A stretch of DNA of 64,000 nucleotides, taken from Phlebotomus papatasi (Eukaryota > Arthropoda > Insecta > Diptera > Psychodidae). The DNA lies in contig NC_077224.1 in NCBI RefSeq assembly GCF_024763615.1, positions 70,566,712 through 70,630,711 on the forward strand. Direction: 5' to 3'. Positions 32,047-44,456 of the stretch are shown here, one piece after another. Numbering within the stretch: the first letter of the stretch is position 1; each line of letters starts with the position of its first letter. Below the pieces are notes generated by a model. It was not told where the DNA came from. It searched no databases and saw nothing but the letters and a program-made list of their open reading frames with translations. The position numbers and the translations under genes are program-made.

Positions 32047-34320
32047 AATTGTGATTTTATGAAAAAGATAATCTAATTTCTTTAATTATTTGCAAAAAAC
32101 ATGAAAAAACATATTATAAATCAATTATGTTCTGTCAAAATACTTTAAAAAAATCTTAGGTAATCTTAGCTTAGATCTTATGTAACAAAATAAAATATCG
32201 CATCAACATTTCTCTACTTCATGAGCATTTCATTATTTTTTTCAAAGAAGGTTTATCATTAAAAAACATATTGGCTGTATAATAACTTTTACTATCATCT
32301 TCAAATTCTCTTTGTTTCATTAATCAAATGAAACCGCTAATTAAAATTCTGTGTGCTTCATTGATTTTCACTAAATCCTCAATAATGCATCACAGGGGCT
32401 GTGACCTTTTGCGCCTATAAGCAGATAATGTAATTTCGTTGAACAATCATCAATTTATTGAAAATTGCGAGCAGCATTAATCGAATAATTGCAATACCGC
32501 GTTTCATAGCAACTAATTTCGCAGAAGAGCTACGCATCGTAGGAAAATTGAGGTGAATCACACAATGATGTGAGCTAAAATTCACATAGAAGGTAATCCT
32601 CCTCTTGTAATAAAGAAAAAAGAAAAATTGAACTTTTTTCATGATGATTTTATGATTCAGAGTGGCAAAGTTTAGAGACAAATATTATATTCATTTAACC
32701 TTCATGCAATTCGATTTCACTTATAGAAAAATTTTCTCTTTTTGTCTAAGTTGACGAAGAATATTTTCCGTTTCATGTTTTGCTTTTTTTATATTATTTT
32801 ATTCTCCAAATTCCTTCCGAGTATTTCCAGTGAAATTATATAGTAATTTTAAGAGGTATTGAGAGACACGGCCATGTGCTTTTTGATCACTTCTGGAGTC
32901 ACTGACATGGAGCAAAATGGCTTGAAAAAATTATTTTGTTATTTTTTTTGTGTAATTTGAAAGAGCCAAAAATAATTTTATGCTTTACGGTTAATTTAAT
33001 GCCATCAGTGTAATGTACAAGACGATGAAATAGATTTTAAAAGAAAATTGCAACAGCAGGAGAAATTATTGATGTTCGTGAATGACGTGCATGATGGGAA
33101 TATTAGAGGTCTATTATAAAATATAGAAATAGAGAAGAAAGAGATTTGCAATATATTTTATTTATAAATAAATTTCAATTGAAGAAAAATCAGAAAATTG
33201 CCGAAGAAAGTCATTCAATTTTTTTTCCCTCAACACTTTTCTGGGCTTGGGATTGTTTTTAATTGAATTAGCATGTTTCTTGTTGGCGCTTTCTTGTGGG
33301 CTGCAACACCAAATATGGAGCATCTGTTCCATCATCCAACATTTTGAAAGAACATTTTGCTCATAGTGTTTTTGCTTGAGTTGTGTACATCCATCTCATT
33401 GAGAGGAATGACCGCAAAATCATCTCTTTCAGCTTCCAATCAATGTACTCATCTTATGTTGATTTCAAAAGCAGCAATTGTTGCTTGTGAAGGCGTCTCT
33501 ACTTTTTTTTTCGTAATTTACAGTTTAAAAAAAATCGATGGCAAAGTGCCTGAGCTTTGCGAAATGCTCAAATCCATATCTTATTAGACATAGGTGAAGG
33601 CTATAGGCTTCGCACATACTCTTCGAACACTTCGTATTGTTTTCCATATTCCTTGAATGAATCTGTCCTATGGCAATATACTGTCAAGTGTGCTAAACCG
33701 GGTGCTTCGCTATGTGGATCGTTTATGACTACGCTAACTAAATAATCCACTTAAAATAATATTTTTAATATAACAATTCAACTTTGAGAAAAAGCAAAAA
33801 TAATATTTTTATCCATTATTTTAATACACCAGTCTTGGGCCATACATTTTCTAAAACAAATAGGTCAAATTCATTGTATCTGGGAAAAATATGAAGTGTT
33901 CGAAGCCAGAGTGTGTGCAAAGCGTAAAAGTCTTTCCCTAATAAGGGATGATGAATAGATTACGGTAGAATTTGAAATTCCGGATAGCGCGAAATTCTGG
34001 ACAAACCAAATTATTGTTCAAAGGGTTCAAAGTATCCTTGAATTGCATAATTACAAAATTAACCAGATTATCAAAATCAGAATTTCGAAAGCTGTCAATC
34101 CGGAAGTTCGCGTTGTCCGAAATTTCACAATGTCCGGAATTCCAAATTTCACCCTACCATCCCTAGCGTCTACTATCCATATTCTGTGGGTCTTAAATGC
34201 AATTCCCAATAGTTTGATCGTTATGGAAGCAATTTTTCCAGAATGACTCTGAAATTCCCCACCAACTACCCAAAAATTAAACTTTAAATGAGAATTCACT
34301 GTGCAACAATTTTGAACTTT
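32047..34320. other. Gene-free AT-rich sequence
   Basis: No supported gene. Open frames such as 33357-33587 have no homology or splice context that I can recognise. No clear repeat. Confidence 0.5.
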
Positions 34321-34321
34321 T

Positions 34322-34600
34322 TTTTTGTCCCTGGGTTCTCATGCTATTTTTTCTATTGCTAGGGTCAAATGATTTACGACAATACTTATCATTTTGATTT
34401 CATTTGGATTTTGCGCCTGGAATCTATGCAAAACCGTTTTTGCCGTTTTTAGATACTTGGGTGCCTATATCTCCGATTCTGCTGAACCGATTTATTTCTC
34501 ACTATGGAATAATTTGGTCTCCTTTACATGCCCGAAAAATCCTCTGAACAGATGAAGTTCGTACAACTGACACCAGGGGCGCTGTAGTCTCAAATATGTC
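34322..34600 (+). repeat. Diverged monomer of the 8951-10740 element
   Basis: Contains CCTATATCTCCGATTCTGCT, GAACCGATTTAT and GACACCAGGGGCGCTGTAGT in the same order and spacing as the monomers at 9.4-10.1 kb. A solo copy without recognisable ends. Confidence 0.55.
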
Positions 34601-34819
34601 AGAAAACATGAAAAAATCGTACTTTTTAGCAACTTTAATCAAAAATATCTCGAAAACTAAAACTCTAACTAACAATCTGTTTTATGGGTTTGATAGAGAA
34701 TTTAATCAGCTATATTTTCGTCCATGTACAACTTTTCTCTCAGATTGTTTTTTAACCTCAATATTGAGGTTCAAACGAAAAACGAGCACTCAGCCAACTA
34801 AAGAAAAACTTAGCTAAAA

Positions 34820-35790
34820 AATTAGTCGTGATAGGAATTAAAACAAAAAAAAATGTCGATAATGCAGAAGCGCATGAGAATAACCATGTACTAAAAAATT
34901 ATGGCAAAAAAACAAACGAGCAGTAAAAAGTTCTAAATGTGCAGTAAAAAATTAAAAATGAGCAGTAAAATATCTAATTATGATCAGTAAAAACCTTAAA
35001 TCTTTGCAAAAATGGACCTAATTTATATTATTTAATATTTAAAATAGTTAAATATATAGTGTAAAGCCCTTTATTTTCCCTTTGCCAAAATTTGGACGAT
35101 AATATCACTGTTTCAAATTTTTTTGTTACTGATCAATTTTAACTTTTTACTGCTCATCTATTCAATGCCAAAAATTATCAACAGAAAGATTTTCTCTTTT
35201 AATTTTTTTTTCATTGAAATACCATCATTATCCAAAATCTATTAACCCATTCAGTCAATGTACCAAAAATACTTGAGATAGAATGTTCATTCATATTTTG
35301 GGATTAGTTTCCTACTGATTAATAGATGATTTTTTTGAAAAGAAAAAAATTTTATCTATTATGGGGGCGCGGGAAGCCCCTGTCAAACACAAGTTTTAAC
35401 GGTCAACGAATTTAAATTCTGTACATTAATTCACTATAAACTCTATTGCTTCAGATAGAGTAACTATCCAAGAAAACAAATTGGCAACCAGAATTCAAAT
35501 CAGGAAAGAGTAAAGAGGCCAATTTTAACAAATTCGACGGTATGTATGTCGAATTTTCCGTCCGCCATTTTGAGCAAAAATTTATTATTTATTGTTATTG
35601 TTATTTAAAACAATAACAAAAGGTATTTTCATCTCTGTCGGACTATTTTTCCCAAGTAATTGAAAAACTAAAGTTACTAAAAATCCATTCCCGACAGCAA
35701 TTCGAGTATCAGTTGCCCAGGAATAAATCATCTAAAATCACTCAATTTGCGTATGATCCGTATGATGTATAATACCATGGTAAGGAATCG
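34820..35790 (+). repeat. Dispersed repeat family B, most complete copy
   Basis: Continuous version of the sequence that is interrupted at 13237-15180 and inverted at 27380-27790. Landmarks are GATAGGAATTAAAAC, GCAGTAAAAA repeated several times (34920-35000), CCCATTCAGTCAATGTACC, CTATCCAAGAAAACAAATTG and AATACCATGGTAAGGAATCG. No coding capacity recognised. Confidence 0.6.
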
Positions 35791-37798
35791 GTTAAGCACA
35801 ATTATTACATTAGGCAATGTCATTATTATTATTATTTGTAGAAAACAAGTTGCTTACCAAATATGTGATAATGAGACAATCCAAATAACACGTCACAAAG
35901 GATTACGATTACACATTTCTATATTACATGTTCTTCTTACTTTGTTTGCAGCAAAAAATCGTGGTATAAACGTAACCTAAAACTGTGTAGTTTTAAGGGT
36001 TAGTTTTACAATTGAGCTTAAATTTATCCCTATCGCTTGAGATATGAACTTTTTATAGGCTTTTAAACATTTTATCTTGACAAACCAAAAGAATATTCAT
36101 ATTTGGAAAAAATGTCCCTTAGATAAAATATAAAATGTTTAATTTAATTCGAAAACTCCATGTTGCTATCTACAACTGCTTGGCTCTTAGTACTGGTGGC
36201 AACTAGGTGGACAGATAGACGAATAAGGTCACGTTAATTTTCATAAATCATTTGACTCGTGAAGAAGTGTTCAAAAATTCATCCCTACAGGACTAAAGTT
36301 GCAAATTTTCAAAGGTAAAAAAATCTAAAGATAATATACAATAAAAATGATCCTTTTGTGGAGTTCGAGCAACAAAAAAAAGGCGAGGATTTCGCCACCT
36401 CCCTAAAACAGACACAACGCCACAACTCTCTGAGTCATTTGCTTTAATCTCATCTTGGTCTGCAAATGTGAAAAATCAACAAGTGAAACACCTTTAGGTG
36501 CCATGTTTTACATCATCATTTCTGCCCTATTTCGTGCGGAACAATGTGCTAAATCGTACAGAAATTCCATAACTAAAATATTCTATTGTGTTCACCTTAT
36601 CAATGTTTGTCTTTCTTTTTCCGCATCTGGTGTTACCAATTTCCCGCCACAATTCCTTCCCTCTCTTTGTCTTTTGCATTCAGACTGGAATCCCCTGAGT
36701 ATTTTCTTCTTGTTCTGATGCGCACCATCCAGGAAAAATAGGACAGAACTGATGGATGAGCTTTTAGGGCTTTTAGAGAGAAAATTATAAAGTCAAACTG
36801 ATGCGAAAGAAAGAACATTTTTGTACTATTTTACTTTGCAGAAGATTTATGGACAAAGAAATAAATTGACATTTTTGGAAGCCACCCACTTTTGTTCTTT
36901 CCTTCTTTATTGGTATTTATAGTCATTGACAAAGTTAAAAAAATTTTCAATGAAAAGTCGTTAATAAAGTACATTCAAAAGCAGCAGACAAGATTGTACA
37001 AAATTCCGTTTTGTTTGATTATGGTGAATTGCCGCGTTTGATTGCAGTCTGTTGCATCGAATGGAATGAAGCGTATTACTTTTCTCCTCCAGAGCTCAAA
37101 TTGATGAAAAATCGTGGAAAATCGATTAAGGAAAAGGATAAAAAAGCCACGGAGTAAATTAAATTTGGTGCTTTTAGTGTTTTGCCTTGATAAATTCGCC
37201 ACTGAATGAATTAGGAAAAGTTACTATTATTAATTTAAGAAGAAATACTTATTTTCTGTGCTTTAGTGAAAGAGATTATTGTGTCAGGATAGGAGTGAAA
37301 CTTAGAAGAAGCTGATAGCTAAAAGAGGTATTAGTTCAAAATAATCCCGCACTCACCATTATAAATTTAGTGAAGCATACTGTCTTGAGAGATTTCTTTC
37401 TCCATGTTTAAAAGTTCTTCAGAACTCAATGAGGGAGCTTTTATCTTGATTTATGAATAAGCTTTGATATTTTTGCCATCAGTGAAAGATACTCACTTAT
37501 TGATAAACTCTCCTGAATTAACAAAAGGGTTCTGTCTTTTCTTTAAAAAAAAAATCACGTAAAAACAATTTTTCCCTATTGTGCTATTTTTAGCGAAAAG
37601 ACTACCTCAAGTGAGTCCTTTTTGCAAGCTTAGTAGCTTTTATCTGAAAATAATCTGTTTAAAAATAAATTCATCGCTTGAACATCCTGTATAATAGCGA
37701 AAATGCAAAAGATTTTTTCTATTCAATTTAAAATCAACTGTTTGAGAAAAAAATCCTATTTCTGAGGCTTTCATTGTTTAGTAAAATAGCATGCCTAA
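35791..37798. other. Gene-free interval
   Basis: No supported gene. The stretch at about 36400-36720 is less AT-rich and unique, and could contain regulatory sequence for the gene downstream, but nothing specific is visible. Confidence 0.45.
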
Positions 37799-37799
37799 C

Positions 37800-38202
37800 G
37801 GCGTTATCACACTTGCACATTAAAATTTTAATGTGATGCACAATAATTCTCGCTGGTGAGAGTCCAAATATGTTATTTGTGTCTGAGTCACTTAATATTT
37901 GGGGTTTTTCTATTTATTGATAAAGAAGTGGACTTGGCCTGCAAAAATAAGTTTAAATTTACCTAAAGCATAAATATTTTTTACATTAAAAAATTAAAGA
38001 GAAAATCGCAATAATTTTTCGCATTAATGCTATAAATCAATTTATATCAAATTTTGCGGGCCAAGTCTACCTTTTTATCAACAAATAGATCAAATTTTGA
38101 ATATAAAATGATTCAAACACACAAATTACACATTTAGACTCTTACCAGCGACAATTAATGTGAATCATATTAAAATTTTAATGTGCAAGTGTGATAACAC
38201 AG
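37800..38202. mobile_element. MITE with GTTATCACACTTGCACATTA termini (full copy)
   Basis: The left end GTTATCACACTTGCACATTA continues AAATTTTAATGTGAT and is mirrored on the right by ATTAAAATTTTAATGTGCAA then GTGTGATAAC. The inner halves are also inverted ('GGTAGACTTG' type words on both sides), so the whole 400 bases are one imperfect palindrome. Confidence 0.8.
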
Positions 38203-38337
38203 TAAGATAAATTGCTTACGCGAGATATTTAAGGTTCTTTGAAAATGGGAAACTGCGTAAATTTGTAAAAGCGATAAGTTTTAGAAGAGATACATTCGAA
38301 ATGTAATCTAAATTCTCTTCTTGACTACTTCTAAATG

Positions 38338-40640
38338 GATTTATTTCGAAATGCACCTAACTGAACCGGTGAGTCTCAGAAAACCCTCTAGTGGTTTGAT
38401 CCTGAGATAAATTCTCTCCACTTTCTGTAATAATTTCTCCAAGTGTGTCTTGACTAAAATAGAAAATCTGTCATGATTTACATTTTATTTAAAAACGCTT
38501 CGAAATTTTGCAATAAAAAATATATTTATTTAAAAAGTGACAAATTTTATTAAAATTTCTAATGATGAACAATTCAAAGATAAAAGGACATGAAATATCT
38601 ATCCTATTCTCTTCTATACCAAAGACAGCCTATCAGAGGATTTTGGTCTGATATTCTTGCTAATTTAAAAAAAAAAATATATCGTAGTTTCTTTTATAAT
38701 GTGTATTTATAAAATTCAGAATTTTTCATATATTATACGTAGAGATTCCTAATGGTTAATTGAATAAACATTTCAATATGATATCGTGTAAATAAAATTT
38801 ACAGTATTAAATGAACAAGTGCGACATTAGACATTTTACAAGTTTCTTTTCTAAAAAGAAAATAAAACAAATAAAAGGAAATAAAAAAGTAAACCAAACA
38901 CGAATGATTTAGAGTAATCTTCAATGTCAACATATTCGAACATAACCAAGCAGAGCTTTCAAAGATGTTAATTTTGTGCACCGAAAGATAAGTAAACTGG
39001 ATTGAACCGTATTGAAGCTTTATGCGAAACTTTTATTTCAAAATGGAGATTTCGAATCAAAATTTCCCCTTTAAATCTATGAGGTTTATATTTATTCGAA
39101 ATAAAAATTCTTTACTAATCTTTGTCCTTGATTATTTTGATTTATTTTTCGGACATAAAATCTTCTCTGAATAGCTTTATTTTCGAAATCTTTTCGGAAA
39201 TCTATATTTTTTTCCGAAGTAACAGTTAGTAATAGAGGCTATATTAGCAAAAAATCGTTCAGTGGGATACATTTCATGCAAATGAATATCTGTCTTCTAA
39301 AATGTTAATCACTAGACATATTAAATTACTTATATATGATGTTTATTCAAAATTCTGTCTAAGCAAAACTTCTTGATTTTCTTTTTAACCAAGACACTTG
39401 GATAGATTATAAAAGATGGCAGGAAGTCCTTATCTCAGGAACGAACCATTGGGAGAAGTTTTTCAAGAAAAACCAGGTACACAATGGGGCGTCTTCTATA
39501 CGGGGGATTTCGAAATGCACCCCACTGTGCTATGCACCGGTGAGTCTCGTGAAATCTCCCTTAGTGGTTCGTTCCTGAGATAAATTTTCTCCACCCTCTG
39601 TTATAAATTCTACAAGTGTGATCTAACTAAAATAAATAGTCTGGAAGACTTTCTATTTTATTTCGAAACGTTTAGAACGTCAATCACACAATGTTTTACA
39701 ATCAAAAATTTGTTAAAGAGTGATAAAGTTAATAATTATGCCTAATGACGAACACTTTATAGGGAAGAGGAGATGGGGCACCCATCCTCTATATAAAACC
39801 CGTCCTACCGTAAGGTTTTTATGACAATATTGTTGCTAAATTAAGAAAATATCCTAAGTTTTTATTTTTCGATAAATCAACTTTATTCATATACATAAGG
39901 GTCTCTAAGTTCCTAGAAATTAGTTGAATATCGCTTTTCAGCTGACAAATTCCATAACTACACAAGGACGTCTGTTTAACAATTCGATCATATTCTAATG
40001 AAGATTAAACGATACATTCAGAAAAGTGATCGATATCGTGTCCCTATTTCGCCTGCTTTTCGACTCTTGATAACTTTGAAAATAGTTCACGAGAAAAACA
40101 TCTCTTGAAAAAAAAAAATATTTAAAATCGCTTAAAATGTCAAAATATTCGAACATAAACAAATGGAGCTTTAGAAGAGGGAGATTTTAGGCGCCGAAAG
40201 ATAGGCAAAATGCACCGGTCTATACCTCAGTGAGGGATTTTTGTGTCAAAATGGCGGTTTCGAAATAAAATCCCCCCGTTTAGATGCTCCCTGGAGGTGC
40301 ATTTCGAAATACCTTGGTTTTTCGAATGAAACATTTGAATGGGATTTAAACTCTTGTGACAAATATATATGATCGGTCCTTTCCCGGCTTAACTATTTCT
40401 TGTACATATCATCAGTAAGCAGAAACAGAAGGAAACACAGCCTGAATTAGAGACCATTTTAGAATTTATTAATGAATAATTCACTGCAACACTGAAAACC
40501 TTGCAAGTCTTAAAAACGCTTCACTTTCGAACATAAAATAACCGATTGTTAATGCACAAATTTTCGAACATAGGACTTAATTTGGCGTTCTTTTAATTCG
40601 AAAGAGTGATTTCGAATCAAAATGCCCTTCTCGATATGGG
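38338..40640 (+). repeat. Diverged ~1.2-kb tandem duplication upstream of the membrane-protein gene
   Basis: Unit 1 (from about 38338) and unit 2 (from about 39500) share in order: TTTCGAAATGCACC, CCGGTGAGTCTC, GGTT.G.TCCTGAGATAAATT, CTCCAC..TCTGT, AATGTCAA.ATATTCGAACAT, GAGCTTT, GCGCCGAAAGATA and 'TTTCGAAT.AAAAT.CCCC'. Spacing between matching words is about 1164-1213 bases. A third partial unit, with the TTCGAACAT words only, lies at about 40500-40640. Unit 2 also contains an inverted repeat, 39430-39583. Repeated TTCGAA hexamers are conspicuous. Confidence 0.7.
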
Positions 40641-40815
40641 ACTTTTTCATTTGAACAAGACAATTTTTGAAAAATACCTGTTATACCACCATATTGTTTT
40701 CAATTCGCAAAAAAATAGATTCTCGTCAGTAAATTAAAAAAATCTTTTCTTTTCCTATTTTCCAGATTAAAAGTACCTCCGGATCCAAGGATCGCGTCAT
40801 TCTCTCTGCCTCATC

Positions 40816-41751
40816 ATGACTTGGCACTGGTGGTCTCACTGGTTCTGGATTACACTGACGCTCTCGGCCCTATCTCATGCCATGCCTATGAGTTCCGTCA
40901 CGAGCGACACACACCTGGCTCAACTCAAGGTACTGGAAGCGCGTGAGAAGATGTACACCAAGCGGGAACCCCTGAAGTTCCCTTTGGCAGCCCAAACAGA
41001 CGGAGATGAGGAGCTTTTTGGTGTCGATCGCGCCTTTGCGGCTGTGGAAGTCTCTGATGGGGGAAGATTCAACTGGATCTCGTCGAATTCGCCAGAAAAG
41101 GACAAGTCAATTAAGCGTCCAGAGAATTCCACATTCGAGATCAATCTGATGGATGGGAATTCCAGCAGCTCTGAATCCAATGTCAGCAGAGCAAATGCGA
41201 CTGAAGAAAAATCTTCAGAGATTTCGAATAAGACTCGAGAAGACCATCCTGAAGATTCAATGAGTAGCATCGATGCAAGTGAAGATGCAAAGACAGATGA
41301 TAATAGAACAGAAAGTGATACAGTACGTCCAGAACTGGGCATAGTTCAGAATGATACGGTGGATATGGAAGTGGAATTGCAGGAGAATGATACGATAGAG
41401 GTGGATCGATTGGGACGGAAATCCAAAGTATTGACAGAGTACACAGATGATCTCAGAATAGCCAATCTTACCACGGAGACGAAGAACCTTCTGGCACGAT
41501 CTGCTGCCTCCTCGGTTACTTCTGTTAATGACGATGAGCTGGGCAGTGAATTGTCTGTCCATGCTTTTTCTGCCCAACACTCCCCGTCCCTCAATGTCGG
41601 AGCTATTTCTGGAATTTGCTTAGCTGTAATGTTCCTGTTTGTTAGTGCAGGATTCGCCGGGATGCTGCTCTATCGAAGACGCTACATCAACAAACCACAG
41701 ACCCTCAGTGAACCAGACTCCAGTGGATATATAGACGACAGTACAATAAGA
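40816..41751 (+). CDS. Membrane-protein gene, coding exon 1
   Basis: 312 codons with signal peptide, ectodomain, membrane helix and the start of the tail, ending at donor AGA|GTAAGA. Reading through the donor adds lysine-rich, A-tract-encoded residues and lacks the conserved-looking tail, so splicing is favoured. Confidence 0.8.
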
Positions 41752-41929
41752 GTAAGATCTCTAAACTTCCAATTAATTAAAAAAAAAACATTACAAAAAA
41801 AAATCTTCTTGATTCCAGGACAATTCAGACGAGATGTACAGCCTCGACAATGACTCCTTCCTCAATTCTCTGGAGGCAATGACGATCCAGAACTACTGGA
41901 CGGACAATGTGAAACACACAAAATTGTAA
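40816..41929 (+). CDS. Single-pass type I membrane protein, family not recognised (two coding exons)
   Basis: Exons 40816-41751 and 41819-41929 join in phase 0 at AGA|GTAAGATCT...TTGATTCCAG|GAC, giving 348 residues. Residues 1-22 are a tryptophan-rich signal peptide ending SHA. The ectodomain (about 23-261) is acidic and Ser/Thr/Asn-rich, with about nine N-x-S/T sequons (NSTF, NVSR, NATE, NKTR, NRTE, NDTV, NDTI, NLTT among them) and possible dibasic processing sites. One helix (about 262-286) is followed by RRR, the usual stop-transfer sign. The cytoplasmic tail of ~60 residues contains tyrosine motifs (SGYIDDS, EMYSLDN, QNYWTDN) and ends HTKL. An acceptor TTTTCCAG at 40758-40765 just upstream implies a non-coding first exon further 5'. 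It is probably a surface or adhesion/signalling protein; no closer function is assigned. Codon use and splicing look like a real, conserved gene. Confidence 0.8.
41819..41929 (+). CDS. Membrane-protein gene, coding exon 2
   Basis: 36 codons plus TAA after acceptor GATTCCAG. Begins DNSDEMYSLDNDSFLNSLEA and completes the cytoplasmic tail. The intron is only 67 bases. Confidence 0.8.
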   Translation, partial: DNSDEMYSLDNDSFLNSLEAMTIQNYWTDNVKHTKL

Positions 41930-42243
41930 TTTTCATTGGAATTGATTGTAACTCCTCAAGTTAATTCTGACAAAAAAGCAAGGTATAAAGACATGTTCTA
42001 AGGTTTAGAGTAGCAAAAGAATAAAAAGGATCTTAATAATATCTTAGGAATTAAGTACAATTTGAATGTAATTTCCTCTAGCGTCCATTGATCCTTAATC
42101 TAATTTTTAAGTTTAGACTTGAACAAAACTCATGGCAGCATAAATAGGATTTTTCTTTTAAAAAAAAAATTTGTGATAAATGTTAGAGTTTCCGTTCAAA
42201 TTGGAGATAATTAAACTCTTGCAGTGGATCTACCTATTTATAC

Positions 42244-42249
42244 AATAAA
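42244..42249 (+). other. Putative polyadenylation signal of the membrane-protein gene
   Basis: AATAAA about 315 bases after the stop codon. The preceding ~300 bases are plain AT-rich 3' UTR. Confidence 0.45.
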
Positions 42250-43035
42250 ATAATAGAATTAATATTGCTGTAGCAAACCGTCCTTTTTTCTTTCATCACA
42301 CAACTTCCATGAAATTCAATAGATGTAACATAAAAAAAAAAACATATTTATAATGTTATAAGAAGCAAAATGTAAAAATAAATGTGAAACATCCTGAAAT
42401 GTCGTTTATTTTAAATTGAATTATCCTGCGATTTTGGAATCCGTTAAAGAACAAAAAACCATCACAGAGCAACGCACGTTTGCAATGGAGATGACATATT
42501 TAGATTTATTGCTTCGTTAAAATTTTAAATGAAAATCGATACTACGTCGAAACTAAAAAATAATTACCCCGAATTTGAGTCTTGCTATTTAGAGATGTTT
42601 GGTAACTTAAAGCTAATATAAGTTTAAGTTTATGGAAAAAACTACGACAAATAGGATGCAATCCTTTTCAAATTGAGTGGCAGGCAATAAAGAAAAATAA
42701 AGAAAAAGAAAAAGAGATGAAGAAGAGATGATGAAGCAAAACTATTAGTGAAAAACCCCAGTCTGGAAATGCCTTTGAATTCTCAAACAAGAGTCTCGAT
42801 CCTCACGGGGAAGCTGTATAAAACAACTCCTTTAACCCTCTATCAGGTAAGACATAAGACCGTCTCAAGACGATCATTCTATAAATCGCTTTTACTGCGG
42901 TAATATTACTTTTTCGAAGTTAAAATATCTACAAATAGAAACTAATGCTTCCGAAAGAGATGAAAATATGCTAATAGGTCTGAATCTGAAGTCAGACGGT
43001 GAAATGGGGTTCGATATCTTAGAAATTGGAACAAC
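42250..43035. other. Intergenic sequence
   Basis: No gene seen. A purine-rich stretch (AAAGAAAAAGAAAAAGAGAT) occurs at about 42690-42730. Confidence 0.5.
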
Positions 43036-43519
43036 TAATGCCCTAGACACACTTACGACTAAAGTCCATAGACGACTAAGCTCCTTCATAACCAAGTCAG
43101 TTCCTGACACATTACAAACGAGGCTTAACATTCACTGGTCTCCACAAAACATAGAATTTAAGGGTTTTTATTCAGATATTTTTATTGTAATATACATGTA
43201 CTATATTTAAAATGAAACTATTTGTGAAGTTGTATCTCAGTTCACGTACAATAATTATTGTTAATTGCAATTATTTGTGAGGTGGAAGCTATTTTGCGAC
43301 TTAGCCAAATTTCTGCGATTCTAGTAAATAATTCTTGTTGTTATGCGTGAATTGTGAAGTAAATTTACAAATTTCATTTTCAAAGGAGATTAGTCCAAAG
43401 TTATGTTTTGTGAGTCGCAGTGAATGTTAAGCCTCGTTTGTAGTATGTCAGGAACTGAATTTGCTATGAACGAGCTTAGGCGTCTCTGGACTTTAATCGC
43501 AATTGTGTCTAGGGCATAA
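43036..43519. mobile_element. MITE with TAATGCCCTAGACACA ends
   Basis: Inverted arms of about 100 bases: TAATGCCCTAGACACACTTA, AAAGTCCATAGACG, ACAAACGAGGCTTAACATTC on the left, and their complements on the right, ending TTGTGTCTAGGGCATAA. A shorter relative with the same GTGTCTAGGGCATAA end is at 51744-51882. The unique centre has no coding capacity. Confidence 0.8.
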
Positions 43520-43610
43520 GACAGTTTTCTAGGGATCTGGAAATGAAGAGGTCATTATAATGTGATTGAAAACATCAGTGAGTACCGCTGGTAGTACGGG
43601 GACGACACTT

Positions 43611-44340
43611 TTAAGGGGTGACATGGGTCTCAGGTCAAAAAAATCAATTTGTTTCTTATTTATTTTTTATTTTATAGTATAATATTTGAAAAATATTTTC
43701 TAAAAATTTCAAGTCAATCGGAGTAAAACTCTCGGAGGTAGAGCAGTTTTAGTTATGCATTCCGCCTGCGCGCGCAAATTTTTGTAAAACTTTAAACGCG
43801 TTTTTCTCAGAATACCGTTTTACAATGCGGTAGTCAAGGCTACTCAGAGTCTACTGAACCGATCTTTCTGAAATTTTTCATACTTGTTTTGAGAAATATT
43901 ATCTACTGTTTGAACGAAGGATTTGCACTTCCTTTAATCAGAACCATTTTTACAATACAAAATGTGTTGCAAAATAGGGTAAAATTGATACTTTATACAA
44001 AAACGTTTGTTAAAAATCCAATTTTTTTTTCAAAAATCCCTCGTTCATCCAGGGGTCCAACTAATCCTCTAACAGAGTATATTGTGTTTTTTGATTTCAA
44101 ATGAACATACTGGGAGAAATCCTGCCTACCGCAAGGTCTGTTTTTTGAGAAATGGTTATGAAAATCAGCTACTAACGGTCGAATTTTCAAAATTTTTCAC
44201 TTTTTTTTATTATTTTTTTTCTAAAGTTACTCTTTCATATCTCAAAAAAGTTGGAATTTCTAAAATATTTTCGACACAATGAATTATTATCAGAAAAAAA
44301 GGCCTATTTTTTGACCTGAAAGACCCATGTAACCCCTTAA
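43611..44340. mobile_element. 730-bp TIR element bounded by TTAA
   Basis: TTAAGGGGTGACATGGGTCT then CAGGTCAAAAAA at the left; on the other strand TTAAGGGGTTACATGGGTCT then TTCAGGTCAAAAAA at the right. If TTAA is the target duplication, a TTAA-specific (piggyBac-like) superfamily is possible, but the GGGG start is not the usual CCC. No transposase frame. Confidence 0.7.
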
Positions 44341-44456
44341 ATTACAAAAGATCAACCCAATATTATGTCAGTGTCAAACTCTTCAAACTTAAAGCAAACA
44401 AATATACATACCTACAGCTTGGATCTCAATAATCCTATAAAGACTGAGTTTTCTAG

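Noticed and set aside
40920..41594. Serine-rich open frames on the minus strand opposite the membrane-protein gene
   Set aside because: Antisense shadows of an acidic coding sequence; the plus frame has signal peptide, helix and splice support.
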